A stretch of DNA of 64,000 nucleotides, taken from NCBI GenBank assembly GCA_963742725.1, contig CAVUMX010000003.1, forward strand, positions 744,001 to 808,000, given 5' to 3'. Shown here one piece after another: positions 35,443 to 45,900 of the stretch (its first letter is position 1; each line of letters opens with the position of its first letter). Position numbers and translations under genes: made by a program. The notes under the pieces were generated by a model that ran no database searches, was not told where the DNA came from, and saw nothing but the letters and a program-made list of their open reading frames with translations. This stretch comes from CAVVAL01 sp963742725. Lineage in GTDB: Bacteria > Actinomycetota > Actinomycetes > Mycobacteriales > Cryptosporangiaceae.

Positions 35443-38400
35443 ATGTCTGCAGTTCGTCCCAGCCCGCTCGAGATCGCCGTCGTCGGCGTCAGCGCCCTGC
35501 TCCCCGGATCGAAGGACGTCGGCGGGTTCTGGCGTTCCGTCCTCACCGGTCAGGACCTCGTCACCGACGTCCCCGAGACGCACTGGCTCGTCGAGGACTA
35601 CTACGACTCCGACCCCAAGGCGCCGGACAAGACGTACGGCAGGCGCGGCGCGTTCCTGGACCCCGTCGAGTTCGACCCGCTGGCCTTCGGCATCCCGCCG
35701 AACCAGCTCGCGGCCACCGACACCACCCAGCTGCTCAGCCTCCTCGTCGCCGACCAGGTGCTGCGGGACGCCACCGGCAACCGCCTGTCCGAGCTGGACC
35801 GCGAGAAGGTCAGCGTCATCCTCGGCACCGCGCCGCTGGAGCTGCTCGCCACCATGGCCAGCCGCCTCCAGCGCCCCGTCTGGCTCAAGGCGCTGCGCGA
35901 GAGCGGCGTCTCCGAGGCCGACGCGAACGCCATCTGCGACCGGATCTCCGACCACTACGTGCCGTGGCAGGAGGCGTCCTTCCCCGGTCTCCTCAGCAAC
36001 GTCGTCGCCGGCCGGATCGCGAACAAGTTCGACCTGCACGGGACCAACAACACCACCGACGCCGCCTGCGCCAGCTCGCTCGCGGCGTTGCAGGCCGGCG
36101 TCAACGAGCTGGCGCTCGGCCAGGCCGACCTGGTCATCACGGGCGGTGTCGACACGCTCAACGACATCACCATGTACATGTGCTTCAGCAAGACGCCGGC
36201 GCTCTCGCCGACCGGCGACTGCAAGCCGTTCTCCGACGGCGCCGACGGCACGATCCTGGGCGAGGGTCTCGTCATGTTCGCCCTCAAGCGGCTCGCGGAC
36301 GCGGAGCGCGACGGCGACAAGATCTACGCGGTCATCAAGGGTGTCGGTACCGCCTCCGACGGCCGTAGCGGCGCCATCTACGCCCCGGACGCCGCGGGCC
36401 AGGCGCGCGCGCTGCGCCGTGCGTACGAAGGCGCCGGCTACGGGCCGGAGTCGGTCGAGCTGGTCGAGGCGCACGGCACCGGCACGGTCGCCGGCGACGC
36501 CGCCGAGTTCGCGGCCCTCAAGACGGTGTTCGCCGAGTCCGGACGTCCCGAGAGCCAGTGGTGCGCCCTCGGCTCGGTGAAGTCGCAGATCGGGCACACC
36601 AAGTCCGCTGCCGGTGCCGCCGGGATGCTCAAGGCCGTCATGGCGCTGCACCACAAGGTGCTGCCGCCCACGATCAAGGTCGAGCAGCCCAACCCCAAGC
36701 TCGGACTGGAGGACAGCGCGCTGTACCTCAACACCGAGGCGCGGCCGTGGATCCGCGAGGAAGGCTCGCACCCGCGCCGGGCGTCCGTGTCGAGCTTCGG
36801 CTTCGGCGGCAGCAACTTCCACCTGACGCTGGAGGAGTACATGCCGGCGAACGGCGGCCAGTCGCCGTTCCGGGCCCGGACGGTGCCGTCCGAGCTGGTC
36901 CTGTTCTCCGCCGACTCCGCCGCCGACCTCGTCGCGGGTGTCGAGGCCGTCGACACATCGATGGATCTGGCTGACATCGCGCGGGCGTCACAGGCGACCT
37001 TCTCCGTTGGTGCTTCCGTGCGGCTCGCGGTCGTGGCATCCTCCGTCGAGGACCTGGCGGCCAAGCTGTCGCGTGCGGGTTCGCTCGTGGGCGGCCCCTC
37101 GATGTCCACCCCGGACGGGATCTCCTACGCCGCCGGACCGGTCTCGCCCGGCCAGGTGGGCTTCCTCTTCTCCGGGCAGGGCAGCCAGTACGTCGGCATG
37201 GGCGCCGACCTGGCCATGGAGTTCCCGGCGGCCCGCGCGGCATGGGACCGCGCCGCCGCCGCCGAGCAGGGCGACCGCCGCCTGCACCAGGTGGTCTTCC
37301 CGGTCCCGGTCTTCAACGACGCAGACCGGGACGCCCAGCAGGCCGCGCTGACCGCCACCGAGTGGGCGCAGCCGGCGCTGGCCGTCCAGAGCCTCGCGCA
37401 GCTCGGCGTGCTCGACAGCCTGGGCGTCACCCCGGACGCCGTCGCCGGCCACAGCTTCGGCGAGCTCGTCGCGCTGTACACCGCCGGTGCCTTCTCCGCC
37501 GACGCGCTCGTGGGCCTGGCCCGCAAGCGGGGCGAGGCCATGCGCGACGCCGCTTCCGTTCCCGGCGTGATGCTGGCCGTGTCGGCGTCGATCGCCGAGG
37601 TCGAGACTGTCGTGTCCGGTGTGGACGGTGCCTGGGTCGCGAACCACAACGCGCCGACGCAGGTCGTCGTGTCCGGGACTGTCGACGGCATCGCCGCCGT
37701 GGAGGCCGCGTTGGCCGCCGCGGGTGTGGCGTCCAAGCGGCTCGACACCGCCACGGCGTTCCACTCCCCGCTGGTCGCGCCGGCGGCGGACTCGCTGCGG
37801 GACTACCTGGCGGGTGTCGAGGTCGGCGTGCTGCGGTCCGCCGTCTACGGCAACACCGACGCCGCCGTCTACCCGGCCGGCGCGGACGCCGTGCGTGACC
37901 GTGTGGCTCAGCACCTTGCCGCCCCGGTCCGGTTCGTGGACGAGATCGAAGCCATGTACGCGGCCGGCGTCCGCACCTTCGTCGAGGTCGGCGCCGGATC
38001 CGTCCTCACCGGGCTCGTCGGCAAGATCCTCGGCGACCGTCCGCACCTCGCCGTCAGCCTCGACCGCAAGGGCAAGCACGGTGTGACGGCGCTGCACGAG
38101 GCCCTCGGCCGGCTCGCGGTCAACGGCGTCGGCATCGACTTCGCCGCGCTGTGGACGTCGCACGCGCCCCCGGTCGTCGTCGAGGACAGCGGCAAGCCGC
38201 GGCTGATCAAGATGCTGTCCGGCGCGAACTACGGCAAGCCGTACCCCGAGGTGACGGCAGCCGACCTGGCCGAGCGCGCCGCTGTGGCGGCTCCCGAGGT
38301 CTCCGTCGTGGCCGCCGTTCCTCCTGCGCCTGCTGCTCCTGTGCCTGCTGCTCCTGTGTCTGCTCCGACTCTGCCTGTTGCTCCGGTGCAGGTGCCTGCG

Positions 38401-41400
38401 CCGCGGGTGCCGGTGAGCGCGCCGCCGGCCGCTGCTGCCGTTCCTGCCGCTGACGTGCAGGGGCACGGGCTGATCACGCGGACCACGCCCGACACCGAGC
38501 TGGCTGCCGTCCTCATGGCTCCGGCCCCGTCCAGTGTCGACCTGGAGCAGCTCGTGCTCGATGTCGTGGCGGAGAAGACCGGTTACCCGACCGAGATGTT
38601 GGGCGGTCACATGGAGTTGGAAGCCGACCTGGGGATTGACTCGATCAAGCGGGTCGAGATCCTGAGCGCGGTTCGGCGCCAGGCTCCCGAGCTGCCCGAG
38701 GTCGACCCGGTGGAGTTGGGCAAGCTGCGGACGCTGGGCGAGATCATCGACCGCCTCCGCGCCGCGACCGGCGCCACCCCGGCTCCCGCCGTGCCGGCGC
38801 CCTCGAACGGCACCCCCGTGCCTGCCGTGGCCGCTGCGACGGCTCCGGCCGCGAACGGCATCGACCTGGAGCAGCTTGTGCTCGACGTCGTGGCGGAGAA
38901 GACCGGCTACCCGGCGGAGATGCTGGGTGGGCACATGGAGCTGGAAGCCGACCTGGGGATTGACTCGATCAAGCGGGTCGAGATCCTGAGCGCGGTTCGG
39001 CGCCAGGCGCCCGAGCTGCCCGAGGTTGACCCCGTCGAGTTGGGCAAGCTGCGGACGCTGGGCGAGATCATCGACCGCCTCCGCGCCGCGACCGGCGCCA
39101 CCCCGGCTCCCGCCGCTCCTGCCCCGATCGTTCCGGCCGCTGCGCCGGTTCCCGCCGCTCCCGCGCTGACTGTTCCGGCTGCTGCGCCGGTCCCGGCCGT
39201 GGCGACGGCCGCCGCGAACGGCATCGACCTGGAGCAGCTGGTGCTCGATGTCGTGGCTGAGAAGACCGGCTACCCCGCCGAGATGCTGGGCGGTCACATG
39301 GAGCTAGAGGCCGATCTGGGCATCGACTCGATCAAGCGGGTCGAGATCCTGAGCGCGGTTCGGCGCCAGGCGCCCGAGCTGCCCGAGGTCGACCCCGTCG
39401 AGCTGGGCAAGCTGCGCACGCTGGGCGAGATCATCGACCGCCTCCGCGCCGCCACCGGCAGCACGCCGACGGCTCCGACGGTCCCGGCCGCCACGCCTGC
39501 CCCGACGACCCCAGTTGTGGCACCGGCGACGGAATCTGCCGCCAGCGGCACTGACCTGGAACAACTGGTGCTCGACGTCGTCGCGGAGAAGACTGGATAC
39601 CCGGCGGAGATGCTGGGTGGGCACATGGAGCTGGAAGCCGATCTGGGGATCGACTCGATCAAGCGGGTCGAGATCCTGAGCGCCGTTCGGCGGCAGGCGC
39701 CCGAGCTGCCCGAGGTCGACCCGGTGGAGTTGGGCAAGCTGCGCACGCTGGGCGAGATCATCGACCGCCTCCGCGCCGCGACCGGCGCCACCCCGGCCCC
39801 AGCCACGGCGCCGAACCCGCCGCCACCCCTGTCCCGACGACTGCGCCCGTTTTCGCCGCCGCGCCTGCCGCGACGGTTCCGGCCCCCACGCCGGCCCCGG
39901 TTTCCGCCGCGCCTGCCGCGACGGTTCCGGCCCCCACGCCGGCGCCTGCCGTCGCGCAGGCTCCGGCGACGGAGTCGGCCGCCAGCGGCATCGACCTGGA
40001 GCAGCTGGTGCTCGATGTCGTCGCCGAGAAGACCGGCTACCCCGCCGAGATGCTCGGTGGGCACATGGAGCTGGAAGCTGACCTGGGGATTGACTCGATC
40101 AAGCGGGTGGAGATCCTGAGCGCGGTTCGGCGCCAGGCTCCGGAGCTGCCCGAGGTCGACCCCGTCGAGTTGGGCAAGCTGCGCACGCTGGGCGAGATCA
40201 TCGACCGCCTCCGCGCCGCCACCGGCGCCACCCCGACGGCTGCGGCAACTCCGGCCGCCGTGCGGGCCCCGGCCGCCACCCCGGTTCCCGCCGCGGCCCC
40301 GGCCGCCACCCCGGTTCCGGCCCCCACGCCGGCCCCGGTTCCCGCCGCGGCGCCTGCCCCGACGGTTCCGGCCGCCACGCCGGCCCCGGCCGCCACCCCG
40401 GTCCCGGCCGTGGCGACGGCTCCCGCCGCGAACGGCATCGACCTGGAGCAGCTTGTGCTCGACGTCGTCGCCGAGAAGACCGGCTACCCCGCCGAGATGC
40501 TGGGTGGGCACATGGAGCTAGAGGCCGACCTGGGGATTGACTCGATCAAGCGGGTCGAGATCCTGAGCGCCGTTCGGCGGCAGGCGCCCGAGCTGCCCGA
40601 GGTCGACCCCGTCGAGTTGGGCAAGCTGCGCACGCTGGGCGAGATCATCGACCGGCTCCGCGCCGCGACCGGCGCCACCCCGACGGCTCCGACGGCCCCG
40701 GCCGCGACGGCCACACCCACGGACGAGCCCGCAGAACTCGGTCGGCGCGCCGTGCGCGCTGTCCCCGCCACCGCGCCGGGCTTCGCGCTCGCTGGTCTCC
40801 GGACCGGCCCGATCGCGGTGACCGACGACGGCACCGGCATCGCCGCGCAGGTCGTGGCGCTGCTGGGCGCGAACGGCATCAAGGCGGACGTCCACGCGGA
40901 GGTCCCCGCCGACGCGCACGGCGTCATCTTCCTGGGCGGCCTGGCCGCGGTGCCGTCGATCGACAGCGCCATCCAGGTCCAGAAGGAGGCCTTCCGTACG
41001 GCCCGTACCGTCGCCGAGCGCATCACGGCGAACGGGGGCGTGTTCGTCACCGTGCAGGACACCGGCGGCGACTTCGGCGTCAGCGGCCGCTCCCCGGAGC
41101 GCGCCTGGATCGGCGGTCTGGCCGGCCTGACCCGTACCGCCGCCCGCGAGTGGCCGGCCGCCTCCGTGAAGGCGATCGACTGCGAGCGCGGCGACCGGCA
41201 CCCGAGCGCCATCGCCGGCGCGATCGTCCAGGAGCTGCTCACCGGCGGGTCCACCGTGGACGTCGGCCTCGGCGCAGACGGCACCCGCACGACGATCGAG
41301 GCAGTGCCCACGTCAGTGGAACCAAGCACCGCAAAGATCGACAGCAACTCGGTCATCGTCGCCACGGGCGGCGCCCGCGGCGTCACCGCCGAGGCGCTGA

Positions 41401-42965
41401 CGGAGCTGGCCCGGACCCACCGTCCGAAGCTGGTCCTGCTGGGCCGCTCGCCGCTCGCCGACGAGCCCGCCCACCTGGCCGGAGCCACGGACGAGATGTC
41501 TCTGAAGCGGCTCGTCATCGAGCACACCCGCCAGAGCACCGGCAAGCCCCCCGCGCCGGCCCAGGTGAACGCGGAGGTCGCAAGAACACTGGCCGCGCGG
41601 GAGGTCCGGGCGACGATCGCAAAGATCCAGCAAGCCGGGTCCCCGGTGAAGTACGTCGCGGTCGACGCCCGCGACACCGAGGCAATCACAGCGGCGCTGG
41701 CCCAGGTCAGAAGCGAGTGGGGCCCGGTCACGGGCATCGTCCACGGCGCCGGCGTCCTGGCCGACAAGCGGATCGCGGAGAAGACCGACGACCAGTTCGA
41801 CCGGGTCTTCGACACCAAGGTCGACGGGCTGCGGGCACTGCTCGACGCCACGGCCGGCGATCCGCTGACCGTCCTGTGCGTGTTCTCGTCGATCTCCGCG
41901 CACGTCGGCAATCCCGGCCAGTGCGACTACGCGATGGCGAACGAGGTCCTGAACCAGGTGGCGCACGCCGAGCGTGCCAGCCGGCCCGGCCTGCTGGTCC
42001 GGTCGGTCGCCTGGGGCCCCTGGGAGGGCGGCATGGTCAGCCCCGCGCTGGCCGAGCACTTCCACGCCCAGGGCGTGCCGCTGATCCCGGTGGCCGCAGG
42101 TGCGCGGGCGTTCGTCGCCGAGCTGACCGGCGCGCCGGCCGACACCCACGTGGTGATCACGGCGGGCGAGACCGCCGGCCCGATCGACGGCAACGCGACC
42201 CAGCACTCCAAGGGCGAGATCCAGCTGAACTCGCGCTCGCACCCGTACCTCGCGGACCACGGCATCGAGGGGACACCGGTCGTCCCGGTCGCCCTGGTGC
42301 TGGAGTGGTTCACGGCGGCGGCGAACGCGTGGCTGACCGGCCCGGCGGTGATCAAGGACGTCAGCGTCCTGCGCAAGATCGGACTGGAGCGCTACACGAA
42401 CGGCGGCAACCGCCTGACCGTGCAGGGCAGCCAGAGCGCGGGTACGCCACTGAACCTGGAGTTGCTCGGTGACGGCGACGCGAAGCACTACCGCGCCCAC
42501 GCCGCCCCGAGCCAGGGAAGCCCGTCGCGCTGGGAGACGCCCCAGGGCCTGAAGCCCGCGAGGGACGGCATCTACGACGGCGGCGTCCTGTTCCACGGCC
42601 CGAAGTTCCAGGTGATCCGCCACATCGACGGCATCTCGGCCGAGGGCGCCGTCGCGACCCTCGCCGGGGCCCGTGACCTGGGCTGGAGCGGAGCCGGCTG
42701 GCACACCGACCCGGCGGCTGTCGACGGTGGCCTGCAGCTCGCGCTGCTCTGGGCCGAGCAGGTCCTCGGCGGCGCGTCACTGCCGATGGGCGTCGCGGAG
42801 TACCGGGCCTACCACGCGGGCCTGTACGACGGCCCGACCCGGTGCGTCGTCAAGGCCCGCGACATCTGGTCGGACGGTGCGCAGTGCGACATCGCGTTCC
42901 TCGGTGAGGACGGCGCTGTCCGCGCGGAACTGATCGGTGTCTCGCTCGTGCTGCGGCCGGCGTAG
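35443..42965 (+). CDS. pfaA: PfaA-like PUFA synthase subunit KS-AT-ACP6-KR-DH, frameshifted
   Basis: Multidomain synthase of about 2507 residues if one frameshift is repaired. KS: IAVVGVSALLPGS, active Cys209 in DAACASSL, His in VEAHGTGT and QIGHTKS. AT: GQGSQ and nucleophile Ser671 in GHSFG. Six nearly identical ACPs (38.5-40.7 kb), each with LGIDSIKR carrying the phosphopantetheine Ser. KR (~41.34-42.17 kb): ATGGARGVT, FSSISAHVGN, then CDYAMANE. C-terminal PKS-type DH: HGIEGTPVVP (His codon 42258) and DPAAVDGGLQL. It builds the acyl chain iteratively with the PfaC- and PfaD-like partners. The frame shifts from 1 to 0 at about 39810-39815 (a G appears lost at CCG-AA), inside the linker between ACP4 and ACP5; both sides remain well coding. 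ATG 35443 follows TGAGGT. Confidence 0.9.
38535..40680 (+). repeat. Six tandem ACP-coding repeats
   Basis: Six ~240-bp units begin near 38535, 38859, 39225, 39552, 39990 and 40437. Each encodes LEQLVLDVVAEKTGYP, the LGIDSIKR phosphopantetheine site and VELGKLRTLGEIIDRLR, with nearly identical DNA, separated by Ala/Pro linkers of 60-200 bp. Tandem ACPs are the hallmark of PUFA synthases (usually four to nine). Near-identity at DNA level points to recent duplication or gene conversion and makes the copy number prone to assembly error. Confidence 0.92.
39856..39943 (+). repeat. In-frame 48-bp linker repeat beside the frameshift
   Basis: A 40-bp sequence at 39856-39895 recurs at 39904-39943 with a 48-bp (16-codon) offset. 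Read in the restored frame, both encode Ala/Pro linker (AAPAATVPAPTP). It lies 40 bp downstream of the frame break in PfaA, so replication slippage or assembly error is plausible at this place. Confidence 0.8.
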
Positions 42966-42976
42966 GGGAGCTGAGG

Positions 42977-45900
42977 ATGCGGTTCGAACCCATCGCGATC
43001 GTCGGGCGGGGCGCCGTCCTGCCCGACGCTCACGACCCGGACACGTTCTGGGCGAACGTCGTGGCCGGGCGGGTCTGCCTCGGCCCGGCGCCCGAGGGCC
43101 GCTGGCGGGTCGCGCGTGAGTCCGTCCTGACGACGCCCGAGGCGCCGGCGGACGGTACGTGGAGCGACATCGGCGGGTACGTCCGGGGTTTCGAGTTCGA
43201 CGCCAGCGGGTTCGCTCTCCCGCCGGCCGAGCTCGCCGGCTTGGACCCGCAGTTCCACTGGGTTCTGGACGGCGTCCGCCAGGCACTGCGGGAGGCCGGC
43301 CAGGACGGTCCGGCTCCCGCTGCCGGGCTGGTCATGGGCAACCTGTCGTTCCCGTCGGCGGGCATGGCCGAGTACGCCGAACGGGTGTGGCGCGGCGGCG
43401 AGCGGACGGACGCGCGCAACCGGTTCATGTCCGGCCTCCCCGCCCACCTGGCCGCCCGCGCGCTCGGGCTCGGCGCCGGGGCGTTCGCCCTGGACGCCGC
43501 CTGCGCGTCCTCGCTGTACGCGATCAAGCTGGCCTGCGACCGCCTGCACGACCGCACCGCCGACCTGATGGTCGCGGGCGCCGCGAACTGCGCGGACGAC
43601 CTGTTCATCCACGTCGGCTTCTCCGCCCTCTCGGCGCTGAGCCGGACCGGCCAGTCACGCCCGTTCCACCGCGAGGCGGACGGGCTGGTCCCCGCCGAGG
43701 GCGCCGCGTTCGTGTCGCTGATGCGCCTCGACGACGCGCTCGCCGCCGGCAAGCAGGTCCTCGGCGTGATCCGGGGCGTCGGGCTCTCCAACGACGGGCG
43801 CGGCGGCGGGTTCCTCGCCCCCGCTGAGGAGGGCCAGGAGCGGGCGATGCGGCTCGCGTACGAGCAGGCCGGCGTCGCACCCGAGTCGGTGTCGCTGCTG
43901 GAGTGCCACGCCACCGGAACGCCCGTCGGGGACGCCGCCGAGGCCCGCAGCGCCGCCCGCGTGTTCGGCGCGCACACCGGCCTCGCCGCCGGGTCCGCGA
44001 AGTCGAACATGGGCCACCTGATCACCGCCGCCGGCGTCGCCGGGCTGCTCAAGGTGCTCGGCGGCATGCGGGACGGCATCCGGCCGGCGACGCTGCACGC
44101 CGACGAGCCCATCGACGCGCTCGACGGTACGCCGCTGCGCCTGCTGCACGAGGCCGAGGAGTGGACCGGGCCGCGCCGCGCGGCGGTCAGCGCGTTCGGG
44201 TTCGGCGGCAACAACGCCCACCTGGTCGTGGACGCCTGGCAGGAAGGCTCATTCGACTTTCCGACGCCCGCCAAGCCGGTCAAGCAGGACGTGGCGATCG
44301 TCGCGATCGGCGCCCGCGTCGGCACCGGCGACAACGTCCGTGACCTGCGCCGCGACCTGTTCACCGGTGCCGGCTCGACCGCGAAGCGGGAGACCGTCGA
44401 CATCGCGCTCGACGGCCTCCGCACCCCGCCGCTGGACCTGAAGCAGACGCTCGGCCAGCAGCTGCTGCTCCTGGCCGCCGCCCGCGAGGCCGTGACCGGC
44501 ATCGACCTGCCGCGCGACCGGACGATGGTCCTGGCCGGCATGGGCTGCGACCCCGAGGTCGCCCGGTACGGCGCGCGCTGGCGCACCCCCGACACCGAGG
44601 CCAGGGACGGCATCACGCCCGTCCTCCAGAGCGCCGGCGTCGTCGGCACGATGCCGAACATCGTCGCGAACCGGATCAACGCGTTCCTCGACCTGGCCGG
44701 ACCGAGCTTCACGGTCTCCGCCGAGGAGGCGTCCGGACTCGTGGCACTTGACCTTGCCGCCCGCGCCCTGCGCACCGGCGAGGCGGACGCCGCCGTGGTC
44801 GGCGCGGTCGACCTGTCGCACGAACCCGTGCACCAGCAGGCTCTCGCCGACCTGGGTGTCGACCGCGCGCCGGGCGACGCCGCCGTGGTGCTCGTCCTCA
44901 AGCGCGTCGCCGACGTCCCCGAGGACCAGATCATCGCGCTGCTGGACTCCGACGACGAGCCGCAGGCGAACGTCGACACCGCCGCGTTGTTCGGTTCCCC
45001 GCACGCCGCCAAGGGCCTGCTCGACGTGGCCGCGGCCGCGCTGACCCTGCGGCACCGCGCCACCATCCGCGACGGCCGCCCCGCCGACCCCACGTTCGAC
45101 GTCACCACCGCCGAGGTCGCCGTCCAGCCGTTGCAGGGCCCGGAACAGCGGGTACGGCTCCGGACGGCCACGACCGCGCCCTGGGTCGGCGACCGCCCGC
45201 CGCGCCTGCACGTCTACTCCGGCGCCGACAGGGCCGGCGCGCTCGCCGCGCTCGACACCAACCAGGAGTCGCCGGACGGACCGGCCCGCCTCGTCCTGAT
45301 CGCCGCCGACGAATCCGAGCGCCAGAACAGGGCGGACGCCGCCCGGACCTGGCTCGCCAGGGGCGGCCCGCAGCCGGACGGTGTCGCGTTCCGCGCAGCG
45401 CCGATCGCCGGCGAGGTCGGGTTCGTGTTCACCGGCGGGCTGGCGGCGTACCCGGGGATGGGGCGCGAGCTGCTGCTGGCGTTCCCGCAGCTCATCGAGC
45501 GGATCGAGGCCGACTCGGGATCGATCCGCGAGGTCGCCGGATGGGCGTTCGAGGGCCCGGACAGCGCGCCGCGCACCGTCCTGGACCAGATCTGGGGCAC
45601 CGCGATGCTCAGCCAGGTCCACGCGGCGATCAGCCGGGAGGTCCTGGGCATCACGCCGCAGGCCGCGCTCGGCTACTCGGCGGGTGAGTCCAACGCGCTC
45701 GTCGCGATGGGTGTCTGGACCGACATGCGGACGCTCGTCGCCCAGATGACCGCGTCCGGCATGTTCAGCCGCCAGGTCGCCGGCGAGTTCGCCGCGATAC
45801 GCCGGGCCTGGGCGAAGAAGGGGATCGTCGGCGACCGCTGGAAGAACTACCTGGTCGGCGCCGACCCGGACCAGGTCCGCAAGGTGCTCCACGGCGAGCC

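Noticed and set aside
36988..39297. 769-codon minus-strand open frame opposite pfaA
   Set aside because: Compositionally biased and repeating with the ACP units; it mirrors the real synthase gene and has no domain of its own.
39800..39830. Programmed ribosomal frameshift in PfaA
   Set aside because: No slippery heptamer or downstream structure is evident, and PUFA synthases are not known to use one; a single lost G explains the data better.
38535..40680. Regular repeats that could be read as a CRISPR array or satellite
   Set aside because: Unit length ~240 bp or more and in-frame ACP coding with conserved Ser; no short repeat-spacer structure.
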